A stretch of DNA of 64,000 bases, from NCBI RefSeq assembly GCF_003054225.1, contig NZ_QBKQ01000002.1:248001-312000 (forward strand). Direction: 5' to 3'. Origin of the DNA: Christiangramia gaetbulicola (GTDB lineage: Bacteria > Bacteroidota > Bacteroidia > Flavobacteriales > Flavobacteriaceae). The notes under the pieces are model-generated. The model was not told the DNA's origin, made no database searches, and worked only from the letters and a program-made list of their open reading frames with translations. A program made the position numbers and the translations under genes. This document shows, one piece after another, positions 1-9,024 of the stretch; within the stretch, counting starts at the first letter, position 1, and each line of letters opens with the position of its first letter.

Positions 1-1
1 T

Positions 2-3000
2 CGGTATAAAAATGAGGATCGCGATAACCTGGGTATCCTTATCGAAAAATTGCGTAAGGAACCTACCGGTGATCCACCGCATTTTGAGCTAAATGCAAAA
101 AATGTTCAGATCTTGAATAGTAAATACAGTTATATCGATGAAAATCTTGATGCACAGGATGTTTTGATCGTTGACAGTTTGAACATCTTTGCGAACGAGC
201 TGCAGATAGATGATGAAAATATCGATATAGATATTGCTATGCTTCGCGGGTATGAGCACCGTGGGATCAAAATAAATAATCTTTCCACCCAATTCCACTA
301 CGATCCTACCAAAATGCAATTGGAAGAAATGCAATTGCAAACACCGGGTTCTATCGTAAATGCCGACCTGTATTTTAATTATGAGCTTTCAGATTTCGCA
401 GATTTTGAGAATCTGGTGCAGGTGGAAGCAGAATTCAGGGAAAGCGTTTTGTCCAGTAATGATCTCAAGGCTTTCTATGATGGGTTTGGACAAGATCAGG
501 TTCTTAACTTCCAGACGAAACTAACTGGTACCCTCAATGATTTTAAGCTTGAAAATTTTCAATTACAGGGATTGGACAGGACAGAGATCTATGGAAATTT
601 CCAGGTAAAAGGCTCATTTTCTAAAGATCCCGAAGAATTTAGTATGGATGGTAGTTTTTCAGATTTCAATACCAATTACTACGATATCGTGAATTTTCTG
701 CCCGGCCCGTTATTAGGGAAATTACCTGAAAACCTTAGAGAATTCGGGAATGTGAATTTAAAGGGGCACACTTTCGTTACCAATTCTTCCCTGGACGCCG
801 ATGTTTACTTAAGTAGCCAGCTGGGCTCTGCCGATGCAGATTTTGTTCTGAACGATTTCAATGAATCATCCACGGCTACCTATAAAGGGAAATTGATATT
901 TAAGGATATCAACCTGGGCCGGCTTATTAAGAACGAACAGTTAGGTAAGACAAGTTTCAACCTGGATTTTGATGGTGGTGGTTTTAATCCTGAAGACCTT
1001 AATACCAAGCTTAAAGGAGGAATTTCCAAGATCACTTATAATAATTACACCTATAAGGATATTCGGTTGATCGGGAACCTGCGTAATCCTTTATTCAATG
1101 GTTATTTTGTTTCAGACGATCCTAACCTTCAGATGGAATTTAACGGTTTGATAGATGTTTCCGAGGATATAAACATTTACGATTTTGAAGCTTCTGTGGA
1201 TTATGCTGATCTAAACACGCTTAATTTCGTGAGCCGTGACAGCGTTTCGGTCTTTAAGGGAGATGTGATCATGAATATGAAAGGGACCAATATCGATAAT
1301 GCTTTCGGAGATATCTTATTGTTGAATACCTCTTATAAAAACCAAAACGACCTTTACTATTTCGATGATCTTAATATTACTTCCAGCTTCGAAGGGGAAG
1401 TACGTACGATTACGATAAACTCTCCAGACGTTATAAATGGTGAAGTGACCGGTATTTTCAAGATGAGCGAGGTAGGATCGCTGGTAGAGAATTCTATAGG
1501 TAGTATCTATACCAACTATAAGCCGAAGACGATCACCACGAATCAGTATATGGAATTCGATTTTGATATATATAATCAGATCGTGGAAGTTTTCTTTCCT
1601 GAGATAGAATTGGCGCCAAATACTTTTATTCGAGGAAGGGTTGAGTCTGATGAATCTGAATTCCGGCTCACTTTTAAATCCCCCAGGATCGATGTTTTCG
1701 ATAATATGATCGAGGATATTAACCTGCAGGTAGATAACACAAACCCTATTTATAATACGTTCTTTGAAGCAGATAGTGTTGCTACAGATCTTTATAATTT
1801 CTCAGAATTCAGTTTTATTAATGTTACCCAGAGAGATACCTTGTTTATTCGTTCGGAATTCAAGGGAGGGAAATCCAACAATGATGTTTTTAACCTGAAC
1901 CTTTTCCATACCATCAATGAAAACGGTAAATCTGTAGTGGGTATACAGAGGTCAGATTTTAAATTCAAGGATAATGTCTGGTATCTGAATGAAAACAGCA
2001 ATCGAAATAACAAGATAGTTTTTGATAACAGCTTCAGGGATCTGCAAATAGATTCTCTGGTGATGAGCCATAAGAATGAGGAGATAAGGCTAAGCGGGCA
2101 GTTGCGCGATTCCACCTATAAGAATTTCAAGATGAAATTTGTGAACGTGGATATAGGCAAGATCACTCCAGAAATTGATAGCCTAGACCTTGCGGGTACC
2201 GTAAATGGAGATCTGGATCTGCTTCAGGAAAGCGGGGCATATTTCCCAACGACAGACCTGAAAATAGATTCCCTGAAGGTTAATGATACTTTTATGGGAG
2301 ATCTAAGCCTTGATGTAAGAGGTAATGAAGATCTCACGAATTATTCTGTATATGCCCTTCTGAAAAAACAGGGTATGGAATCGCTTTCGGCAATTGGAGA
2401 TATTAATGTCGCGGGCGAAGAGCCTCTTATCGATCTTGAAGTAAACCTGAATAAACTTAATCTATCCATCTTTACACCTCTGGGAGCAGATGTACTAACA
2501 GATATCCGGGGTCTGGCCACGGGTAGGGCATTTGTGACGGGGAATTATAAGAACCCCGATTTTTCGGGAAGTCTCAGGCTGAATAAAGCCGGACTAAGAA
2601 TTCCTTACTTAAACGTAGATATAGATCTACAGGATGCGGCGAGGGTGAACCTAACCAAGCAGCAATTCGTTTTTGATAATATAGAGATCGTCGATACAAA
2701 ATATAATACCCGTGGTATTCTGGACGGTATTATTTCGCATAAGAACTTTTCACAATGGTTCCTGGACCTTTCTCTTAATTCCAACAGGATGCTAGTTCTG
2801 GATACCAAGGCCGAAGAAGATGCACTTTATTACGGTACTGCTTTTATAGATGGGGAAGCAACCATCAAAGGTCCTACAGATGAGCTGGTAATAGATGTTA
2901 CTGCAGCTACTGAAAGAGGAACCGTTTTCAAGATTCCTTTAAGTGACACCGAATCTGTTGGAGATAATTCATTCATCAGGTTTTTAAGTCCGGAGGAAAA

Positions 3001-4096
3001 AGCAGCGAGACTTGCTGGTGAGGATATAGAGATCCCGGAAGTAAAAGGTATAGAGCTGATCTTTGACCTGGACATTACCAACGATGCCGAAGTAGAAGTG
3101 GTAGTCGATAAGACCAGTGGTAGCACGCTGAGAGGTCGCGGTTCTGGAAACCTGTTATTGGAAATTAACACCAACGGAAAATTTAATATGTGGGGTGACT
3201 TCATCGTTTACGAAGGAGTCTATAACTTTAAATACGCTGGCCTGGTACAAAAAATATTTACGGTGGAATCTGGTGGTAGTATCAACTGGGATGGAGATCC
3301 TACAGATGCCCAGCTGGATGTAAGCGCAGTTTATTCGCTTAATGCGAACCCGGCGGTATTACTGGAAAATCCATCAGTTAACCGAAAGATCCCGGTAGAA
3401 GTGGTTATCAATCTGCAGGGAGATATAGAGCAACCTGAAATTGGTTTTGAAATAGATTTTCCAAGTGCCAGCTCAACCGTGAAATCTGAGCTGCAATACA
3501 GAATAGATGACAGAGCAACAACAGAATTACAAGCTTTATTCCTGGTAACCCAGGGAACTTTCTACAGCGAATTTGGACTCAGAGGCGCGGCTATTTATGG
3601 TACCCTTGCCGAAAGGGCTTCCAGTATTGTAAATGATATTTTCGCAGATGATGATGGTAAGTTCCAGGTTGGAGTAAATTATGTTCAGGGTGATAGAACG
3701 CCAGATCAGCAGACCGTGGATAGATTCGGGCTTACCTTATCTACCCAGATCTCAGACCGGGTTATTATCAATGGTCAGGTTGGAGTACCTATTGGTGGAG
3801 TGACCGAATCTGTTATCATTGGTGACCTGGAGATCCAGTTTCTTTTAAATGAAGAAGGAACCCTTCGAGCTAAGGTCTTTAACCGTGAAAATAACATTCA
3901 GTTCATTGGGGAAGAGATAGGTTTTACCCAGGGAGTTGGACTTTCTTATAATGTAGATTTCGATACTTTTAAAGAGTTGATCAGGAAAATCGCCAATACT
4001 CAGATCGAAGAACCAGAAGAGGACGACGATACAAAACTGGAGGCTGCAAAGTCTTTTGCTCCCGGATATATTAATTTTTCTGAAGAAGAAAACTGA
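2..4096 (+). CDS. tamB: TamB-like translocation/assembly module protein, 5' truncated
   Basis: Very long envelope protein of the TamB/DUF490 family, which spans the periplasm and is linked to outer-membrane protein insertion or lipid transport to the outer membrane. The reading frame is open to the first base of the window, so the true start lies upstream; the TTG at 50 is not a convincing start. The body consists of repeated beta-strand-rich blocks typical of the AsmA/TamB beta-taco. The conserved C-terminal TamB domain covers about 3130-4000, with segments such as WGDFIVYEGVYNFKY and ELQALFLVTQGTFYSE. No tamA-type gene is visible here. Family assignment is confident; the exact transport role in Bacteroidota is inferred. 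Confidence 0.85.
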   Translation, partial: RYKNEDRDNLGILIEKLRKEPTGDPPHFELNAKNVQILNSKYSYIDENLDAQDVLIVDSLNIFANELQIDDENIDIDIAMLRGYEHRGIKINNLSTQFHYDPTKMQLEEMQLQTPGSIVNADLYFNYELSDFADFENLVQVEAEFRESVLSSNDLKAFYDGFGQDQVLNFQTKLTGTLNDFKLENFQLQGLDRTEIYGNFQVKGSFSKDPEEFSMDGSFSDFNTNYYDIVNFLPGPLLGKLPENLREFGNVNLKGHTFVTNSSLDADVYLSSQLGSADADFVLNDFNESSTATYKGKLIFKDINLGRLIKNEQLGKTSFNLDFDGGGFNPEDLNTKLKGGISKITYNNYTYKDIRLIGNLRNPLFNGYFVSDDPNLQMEFNGLIDVSEDINIYDFEASVDYADLNTLNFVSRDSVSVFKGDVIMNMKGTNIDNAFGDILLLNTSYKNQNDLYYFDDLNITSSFEGEVRTITINSPDVINGEVTGIFKMSEVGSLVENSIGSIYTNYKPKTITTNQYMEFDFDIYNQIVEVFFPEIELAPNTFIRGRVESDESEFRLTFKSPRIDVFDNMIEDINLQVDNTNPIYNTFFEADSVATDLYNFSEFSFINVTQRDTLFIRSEFKGGKSNNDVFNLNLFHTINENGKSVVGIQRSDFKFKDNVWYLNENSNRNNKIVFDNSFRDLQIDSLVMSHKNEEIRLSGQLRDSTYKNFKMKFVNVDIGKITPEIDSLDLAGTVNGDLDLLQESGAYFPTTDLKIDSLKVNDTFMGDLSLDVRGNEDLTNYSVYALLKKQGMESLSAIGDINVAGEEPLIDLEVNLNKLNLSIFTPLGADVLTDIRGLATGRAFVTGNYKNPDFSGSLRLNKAGLRIPYLNVDIDLQDAARVNLTKQQFVFDNIEIVDTKYNTRGILDGIISHKNFSQWFLDLSLNSNRMLVLDTKAEEDALYYGTAFIDGEATIKGPTDELVIDVTAATERGTVFKIPLSDTESVGDNSFIRFLSPEEKAARLAGEDIEIPEVKGIELIFDLDITNDAEVEVVVDKTSGSTLRGRGSGNLLLEINTNGKFNMWGDFIVYEGVYNFKYAGLVQKIFTVESGGSINWDGDPTDAQLDVSAVYSLNANPAVLLENPSVNRKIPVEVVINLQGDIEQPEIGFEIDFPSASSTVKSELQYRIDDRATTELQALFLVTQGTFYSEFGLRGAAIYGTLAERASSIVNDIFADDDGKFQVGVNYVQGDRTPDQQTVDRFGLTLSTQISDRVIINGQVGVPIGGVTESVIIGDLEIQFLLNEEGTLRAKVFNRENNIQFIGEEIGFTQGVGLSYNVDFDTFKELIRKIANTQIEEPEEDDDTKLEAAKSFAPGYINFSEEEN

Positions 4097-4139
4097 TAAA
4101 TTTTAATATTTATTTAATCCTGTGTCTTCAGCATACTTT

Positions 4140-4147
4140 TAACTTTG
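4140..4147 (+). promoter_or_regulatory. Candidate -7 box for pfkA-mgsA
   Basis: TAACTTTG matches the Bacteroidota -7 consensus TAnnTTTG, 70 bases before the pfkA ATG in the 121-base gap after the TamB gene. I see no clear TTTG -33 box at the right distance, so this rests on one element. Confidence 0.4.
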
Positions 4148-4217
4148 AAAGAAGTATACCGTTTTGCTTAGATCTTAAAATTTAGTTTGTAGATTTAAGT
4201 TTCAATTTTCATTATTT

Positions 4218-5204
4218 ATGACTAAAAAAGTTAGACGTATAGGAGTGATGACCTCTGGTGGAGATTCTCCTGGTATGAATGCCGCGATCAGGGCAGTTGT
4301 AAGAACCTGTGCTTATTACCATACAGATTGTGTAGGTTATTACCAGGGTTTCCAGGGGATGATCAATGGAGATTCAGTTAATTTGAATGCACGTAGTGTT
4401 CGTAATATCGTGAACCAGGGTGGGACCATTTTGCAGTCTGCCCGTTCCAAGGAGTTTATGACTAAGGAGGGTAGAGCCAAGGCTGCTCAAAACCTTAAAG
4501 AGGCCCAAGTTGACGCCATGATCCTGATTGGTGGTGACGGTACTTTTAGAGGTGGACAGGTATTTAGCCAGGAACACGAAATTCCGGTTATTGGCGTGCC
4601 GGGGACCATAGATAATGATATTTACGGCACCCATTTTACGATAGGCTATGATACCGCTCTTAATACGGTAGTAGAAGCCATAGATAAAATCAGGGACACC
4701 GCCAGTTCCCATAACAGGCTTTTCTTTGTGGAAGTAATGGGCCGTGATGCCGGTTTTATTGCTTTAAATAGCGGAATTGGAGCTGGTGCGGAAGAGATCC
4801 TTATTCCTGAAGAAGATCTTGGATTGGAAAGATTATTGGACTCTCTTGAAAGAAGTAGAAGAGCCGGGAAAACTTCCAGTATCGTAGTGGTTTCTGAAGG
4901 TGATAAAATTGGTAAGAATGTTTTTGAACTGGCAGAATATGTGAAGAAGAATCTTCCTTATTATGATGCTAGGGTAACCGTGCTAGGGCATATTCAAAGA
5001 GGAGGAAGACCAAGCTGTTTTGATCGCGTACTTGCCAGCAGGCTTTCTGTTAAAGCAGTTGAGCTATTACTGGATGGCAATAAAGATCTTATGGTAGGAA
5101 TGATGAATAACGAGATTGAGTCTTGTAGCCTGGATCAGGCATTAAAAGGAAAACATAATATCAATAAAGATCTTTTAAGGATTTCTGAAATATTATCAAC
5201 TTAG
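4218..5204 (+). CDS. pfkA: 6-phosphofructokinase (ATP-dependent)
   Basis: Phosphorylates fructose 6-phosphate to fructose 1,6-bisphosphate, the committed step of glycolysis, in the cytosol. At 328 residues it has the normal size of a bacterial PfkA subunit. The N-terminal nucleotide loop is GVMTSGGDSPGMNAAIR, the GGDGT motif is at residues 105-109 and the catalytic TIDND is at 130-134. Glycine in GGDG, rather than the GGDD of pyrophosphate-dependent enzymes, points to ATP as donor. The stop codon is one base before the mgsA ATG, so the two genes are almost certainly co-transcribed; the pair meters flux into lower glycolysis and into its methylglyoxal bypass. Confidence 0.96.
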   Translation: MTKKVRRIGVMTSGGDSPGMNAAIRAVVRTCAYYHTDCVGYYQGFQGMINGDSVNLNARSVRNIVNQGGTILQSARSKEFMTKEGRAKAAQNLKEAQVDAMILIGGDGTFRGGQVFSQEHEIPVIGVPGTIDNDIYGTHFTIGYDTALNTVVEAIDKIRDTASSHNRLFFVEVMGRDAGFIALNSGIGAGAEEILIPEEDLGLERLLDSLERSRRAGKTSSIVVVSEGDKIGKNVFELAEYVKKNLPYYDARVTVLGHIQRGGRPSCFDRVLASRLSVKAVELLLDGNKDLMVGMMNNEIESCSLDQALKGKHNINKDLLRISEILST

Positions 5205-5205
5205 A

Positions 5206-5574
5206 ATGAAGACAATTGCGATCATTGCTCATGATGGTAAAAAGCCTGAAATGGTGCAGTTTTTAAACGAAAACAGGGATATTCTTCACTCCAAACAATT
5301 AAAGATCATAGCTACCGGCACCACGGGTTCTAAAACCGAGGCTGCCGGTTATGAAGTAGAAAAATTATTGTCGGGGCCTTTAGGCGGGGATGCGCAAATA
5401 GCGGCGAGGATCGCTGAAAAAAAGGTGGACATGGTAATATTCTTCCGTGATCCATTAGACAAACATCCTCACGAACCCGATATTTTTATGTTGATGCGCT
5501 TGTGCGATGTGCACAATGTTCCATTAGCAACGAATCCGGCGACGGCCAGACTTTTAATTCGAGGCCTGGAATAA
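5206..5574 (+). CDS. mgsA: Methylglyoxal synthase
   Basis: Converts dihydroxyacetone phosphate to methylglyoxal and phosphate, a bypass relieving sugar-phosphate stress. Visible family signatures are ATGTTGSK (36-43), GPLGGDAQ with the catalytic Asp at residue 62, FFRDPLDKHPHEPD with His89, and the DVHNVPLATNPATA stretch. With 122 residues it is shorter at the C-terminus than the Bacillus (about 137) and E. coli (152) enzymes, but every active-site element I can identify is present. It follows pfkA by one base. Its stop abuts that of the convergent ridA with no spacer. Confidence 0.93.
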   Translation: MKTIAIIAHDGKKPEMVQFLNENRDILHSKQLKIIATGTTGSKTEAAGYEVEKLLSGPLGGDAQIAARIAEKKVDMVIFFRDPLDKHPHEPDIFMLMRLCDVHNVPLATNPATARLLIRGLE

Positions 5575-5958
5575 TTAGAATTTCACCGCGATCGCGCTGA
5601 TCTCTACATTCACGAATTTAGGTAGATTGGCTACCTCTACCGTCTCTCTTGCTGGAGCATTTTCAGAATCAAAATATCTTGAATAAACTTCATTAATCTT
5701 TCCGAAGTTATTCATGTCACTAATAAAGATCGAAGTCTTTACAATGTGATCCATGCTAAGACCAGCCTCGGTGATTATTGCTTTAAGGTTCTCCAGCACC
5801 TGCACGGTTTCTTTTTCCAGGTCATCTGTAATTAAATCCCCACTTTTAGGATCGAGTGCAATTTGCCCGGAAACATAAAGTGTATTTCCTGCAAAGATCG
5901 CCTGGTTATAAGGGCCGATAGGTGCAGGGGCATTGTTGGTTTGGATTACTTTTTTCAT
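5575..5958 (-). CDS. ridA: RidA family reactive imine/enamine deaminase
   Basis: RidA/YjgF/UK114 family protein of 127 residues, the usual length. The family hydrolyses reactive 2-aminoacrylate and related imines made by PLP enzymes. Hallmarks are the N-terminal APAPIGPYNQA, LYVSGQIALDP, and the C-terminal ARETVEVANLP with the conserved Arg that binds the substrate carboxylate, followed by VEISAIA. It forms a trimer in the cytosol in known members. It sits alone, convergent with mgsA, with about 236 bases of non-coding DNA upstream. The exact symbol is a family-level choice. Confidence 0.93.
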   Translation of the reverse strand: MKKVIQTNNAPAPIGPYNQAIFAGNTLYVSGQIALDPKSGDLITDDLEKETVQVLENLKAIITEAGLSMDHIVKTSIFISDMNNFGKINEVYSRYFDSENAPARETVEVANLPKFVNVEISAIAVKF

Positions 5959-5998
5959 TCTGATGATTTATTTTTTAGTTGAATTCTAAGTGAATTTT

Positions 5999-6012
5999 AC
6001 TTCAAATGAAGT
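5999..6012. repeat. Short perfect palindrome upstream of ridA
   Basis: ACTTCA-AA-TGAAGT is a perfect 6-bp inverted repeat with a 2-base spacer, about 40 bases upstream of the ridA start. It could be a regulator site, but a 14-base AT-rich palindrome can arise by chance. Confidence 0.3.
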
Positions 6013-6037
6013 TGTACTATATAATTTAATCTAACTA

Positions 6038-6075
6038 AAGATTCTTCACTTCGCTGGCGCTTCGTTCTGAATGAA
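6038..6075. repeat. Possible remnant of a dispersed Bacteroidota intergenic repeat
   Basis: The intergenic stretch containing GATTCTTCACTTCGC and CGCTTCGTTCTGAATG is unusually G+C-rich for this gap. It resembles the short 'attcttc...ctgaatga' repeats scattered between genes in many Bacteroidota genomes. CGAAG/CTTCG elements within it can pair imperfectly. Only one copy is present in this window, so repeat status cannot be proved here. Confidence 0.35.
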
Positions 6076-6194
6076 AAAAAACAATTTTTCCGATTGCAGA
6101 ACCTTCCTGAAATGAAGATAAAATTATTTATTTGAACCAGTTCCGAAGAAACAGACTATTTAGATTTTAACCTTCTTAAGACTGATTTCCTAAT

Positions 6195-8888
6195 CTATAA
6201 TCGTCTATCTGGAGCTCTTCTTTGTTCGTATTTGATATCACTTAACACGTTCGCTTTTATCCTGATCAAAAAGTTCCAGGATTTCCTGTCTCCAAAAGGT
6301 ACCCAGCTAAAGCTCATCATCCAGCTATTTAGATCCCTCTGGAATCTAAGCTGGGTAGGGGTAACTCCGTTGTTTACAAGATCGTAACCAGAGCTCACTC
6401 CAACCTGCCATTTCGGGGCAAGTTCCACATTTCCGTTGAACATGATAGAGTGGGCAGAAATATCACTTTGCCTGGCGTTATTTGAGTAATTCATGGAATA
6501 GGCGAGCCTTACATCCCACGGCACCTTGTAGTTGTACCAGCCATTTTCGTTTTCTGTTTCTTTACCTTCAAAAGGATCGTCATCGAATAATTCACCGTCC
6601 GGACCCATGCCTTTTCCGAAGAGGTCATCTGGTCTACCACCATTTCTATAAGTTTCATTATCCAGATCGTCTGTATCATCTTCGTCTTTACCATCAAAAT
6701 CCTTACTGGAAAAAGCATAACCAAAGTTTACCGTTCCATTGGTGAGCCTGAAGAGGCTTCCTCCATTTTCGATATTCAGCTTATCAATTCTCCGGTTATT
6801 GTTATTCAGGGCATAAATGTCCAGGTTTCCTCCAAAGTTTATGTCCAGCTTATTCTTAACGATAGGAATAGAACCACGTATGATAATTGGAGACAATCTC
6901 AACGAATCCCCAGCCAGGTTATAGCTTGTGCTAATGCTTAAGTTATTTAAAAGGGTGATCCTTTTAGGTTCTATAGCCGTACTGTCCTTGTCTCTTACCT
7001 TGGCTTCAAAAGTGTTGCTTAAATTAAAACCGATAGAGCTGGAGAAATTCTTACCTGGAGCACCATAAAGGGTTCCGTCGAACCTTGAATAATCAACCAG
7101 TTCAACAATATCTTCGGTATTAGGATCATCCCGCTCATAGGTATCGTAGAACCTGTCGAAGGCAGGATTGAGGTTATAACTTACCGAAGGTCTCATAACA
7201 TGCCTTATGGCCTGTATCTTTTTATCCTTTCCAAAATTCTTAAGACCATAGACGGTTGTACCAATACTAGCGTTGAAATTATAGGTTCTATAGGAATCAA
7301 ATCCGCTAATGGTGTCCACCACCACATCGTCGATAATGGGATCGTATGACCTTTCAAATGTTTTTGAAACCCAGGTTTCCTCGTAACTGGTTCCCGTACT
7401 TACACTCAGAAATTTGAAAATCTTGAAGTTGGTAGACAGAGGAATGGAATGTTGCGCTCCTAATCTGGCATCCTTGAACATTTCAGACTTAAAGAACAGG
7501 GAGTCTACCGTGTTCATTTGATTCTCTGCTCTCAGGTTATATTGCAGGTTTATATTCTGAAAAAAACCTTTTTTCGCTCCACCCTTGGGTGCAAAAGGAA
7601 AAATTCTGGACATGCTTAATTGAAGGGTAGGCAGGCTAAGATTTATCTCCTGGGTTCTCGTATTTTGAGAGTGCCTTGCCGCTAAACTAAGGTTCACCTG
7701 TGGTTCTCCCGGGAATGTTTTGCTATAAGAGACCGATGAACTTAAGGTGTTATTCAGGTAGTTCCCCTGGTTTGCCTGGTTAATAGATTCCGCGTAATAT
7801 TCACTACTACCAAGGTTTACAGATGCCGAAAATCTCGAGCTGGGATTAGCCTTAGGATCCTGGTTGTGGCTCCATTGCAGGTTATAGGAGGATCGCTCAC
7901 TAAAATCGGGAAATCCACGCTCACTATTGAACAATTTCTCATACCTGATCCGGGCATTACCACGGTAACGATAACGGTTGGCATAATTTGAAGAAAATTC
8001 GAGCGTATAAGATCCATTGGTGAAATAACTACCTATGGTCAAAAGATCCACATAGTCACTAATAGCGAAATAATATCCTCCGTTCTGTAAGTTATAACCA
8101 TACTGGCTATCACCAAAGGATGGTATTATAAAACCGGAAGTTTCTTCATCTGTTAATGGGAAATATCCAAAGGGGAGACCTAACGGCGTTGGTACATCTG
8201 CGATATACATATTCACCAGCCCGGTTACGATCTTTTTTTCTGGGACGAATTTTATCTTTCTCGCGTAGAAATAATATTCAGGGTTGTCTACATCTTCAGA
8301 AGTTGTGAATCGCACATTCTTCATGAAGTATACCGAGTCATTTTCCCTTTTGGTCACCATTCCTTTTACATTGAATTCGGCTTCCTGTGTTCTGGAATTA
8401 TAGACCAGTGCTCGTTGCGAATCAAAATTGAACCTGATGGAGTCTGGTTCCACCTTCCTTTGGGCCTGGGTGAAAATTGGCTTTTGAGTATATTCACCAA
8501 TTGAATCTGTGATCCCATAAGCATATACTTCGTTCCTTTCATTGTCTATAATTATAAGCCCGGCTTCAATGGTCATGTCCCCATAATCGATCTTAGCTTC
8601 ATTGTATAGATACATCTTATTGTCCTTTGGACTAAGGCGCATATAATCTTTAGCAGTATAATTAACCACATCGGTTAAAAATCGTGGTTTTCTTACGCTA
8701 TCTGTCTTAACGGTATCCTGCTGCTGAAGCTGCTTAGAGATCTCGTCTGAATCTATGGCAGGTGCTATGGAATCCTTTTCAGATCTTACAGGAATAGAAT
8801 TGGTTTCAACCTCCTGTGCATGAAGAACAACTGAAAAGAACAGCGTAAAAACGAAGCAAAAAAGAGTATTGGGGATATTTGTTTGCAA
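6195..8888 (-). CDS. lptD: LPS-assembly outer-membrane protein LptD
   Basis: Bacteroidota-type LptD, the outer-membrane barrel that inserts lipopolysaccharide into the outer leaflet. Its 897 residues begin with a signal peptide ending near VVLHAQ. The N-terminal third (about 60-230) is the OstA/LptA-like periplasmic domain, for example AKIDYGDMTIEAG. The remainder is a long run of alternating beta-strands with an IPSFGDSQYGY-type segment, ending in strand-like YEQRRAPDRRL. An acidic linker near residues 715-750 is rich in Asp/Glu. It is divergent from the amidase gene with a 136-base intergenic region. Together with the LpxH-like gene at 24.2 kb it shows an LPS-bearing outer membrane. Confidence 0.9.
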   Translation of the reverse strand: MQTNIPNTLFCFVFTLFFSVVLHAQEVETNSIPVRSEKDSIAPAIDSDEISKQLQQQDTVKTDSVRKPRFLTDVVNYTAKDYMRLSPKDNKMYLYNEAKIDYGDMTIEAGLIIIDNERNEVYAYGITDSIGEYTQKPIFTQAQRKVEPDSIRFNFDSQRALVYNSRTQEAEFNVKGMVTKRENDSVYFMKNVRFTTSEDVDNPEYYFYARKIKFVPEKKIVTGLVNMYIADVPTPLGLPFGYFPLTDEETSGFIIPSFGDSQYGYNLQNGGYYFAISDYVDLLTIGSYFTNGSYTLEFSSNYANRYRYRGNARIRYEKLFNSERGFPDFSERSSYNLQWSHNQDPKANPSSRFSASVNLGSSEYYAESINQANQGNYLNNTLSSSVSYSKTFPGEPQVNLSLAARHSQNTRTQEINLSLPTLQLSMSRIFPFAPKGGAKKGFFQNINLQYNLRAENQMNTVDSLFFKSEMFKDARLGAQHSIPLSTNFKIFKFLSVSTGTSYEETWVSKTFERSYDPIIDDVVVDTISGFDSYRTYNFNASIGTTVYGLKNFGKDKKIQAIRHVMRPSVSYNLNPAFDRFYDTYERDDPNTEDIVELVDYSRFDGTLYGAPGKNFSSSIGFNLSNTFEAKVRDKDSTAIEPKRITLLNNLSISTSYNLAGDSLRLSPIIIRGSIPIVKNKLDINFGGNLDIYALNNNNRRIDKLNIENGGSLFRLTNGTVNFGYAFSSKDFDGKDEDDTDDLDNETYRNGGRPDDLFGKGMGPDGELFDDDPFEGKETENENGWYNYKVPWDVRLAYSMNYSNNARQSDISAHSIMFNGNVELAPKWQVGVSSGYDLVNNGVTPTQLRFQRDLNSWMMSFSWVPFGDRKSWNFLIRIKANVLSDIKYEQRRAPDRRL

Positions 8889-9024
8889 TGCTTTAAGTGC
8901 TATTTTTGTACGGATTGGCTTGCTTTTTGCAAATTCAAAATTACATATATTTTTTCAGCTGACTTTTGGGTGTGCAGGAAAAATAGTAATTAAAATATTC
9001 AACCTACTTAAGCGTTAGCTTTTT

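Noticed and set aside
2830-3204. 124-residue frame on the minus strand inside the TamB-like gene
   Set aside because: Shadow of a strong coding frame; Ser/Pro/Leu-rich composition without family features.
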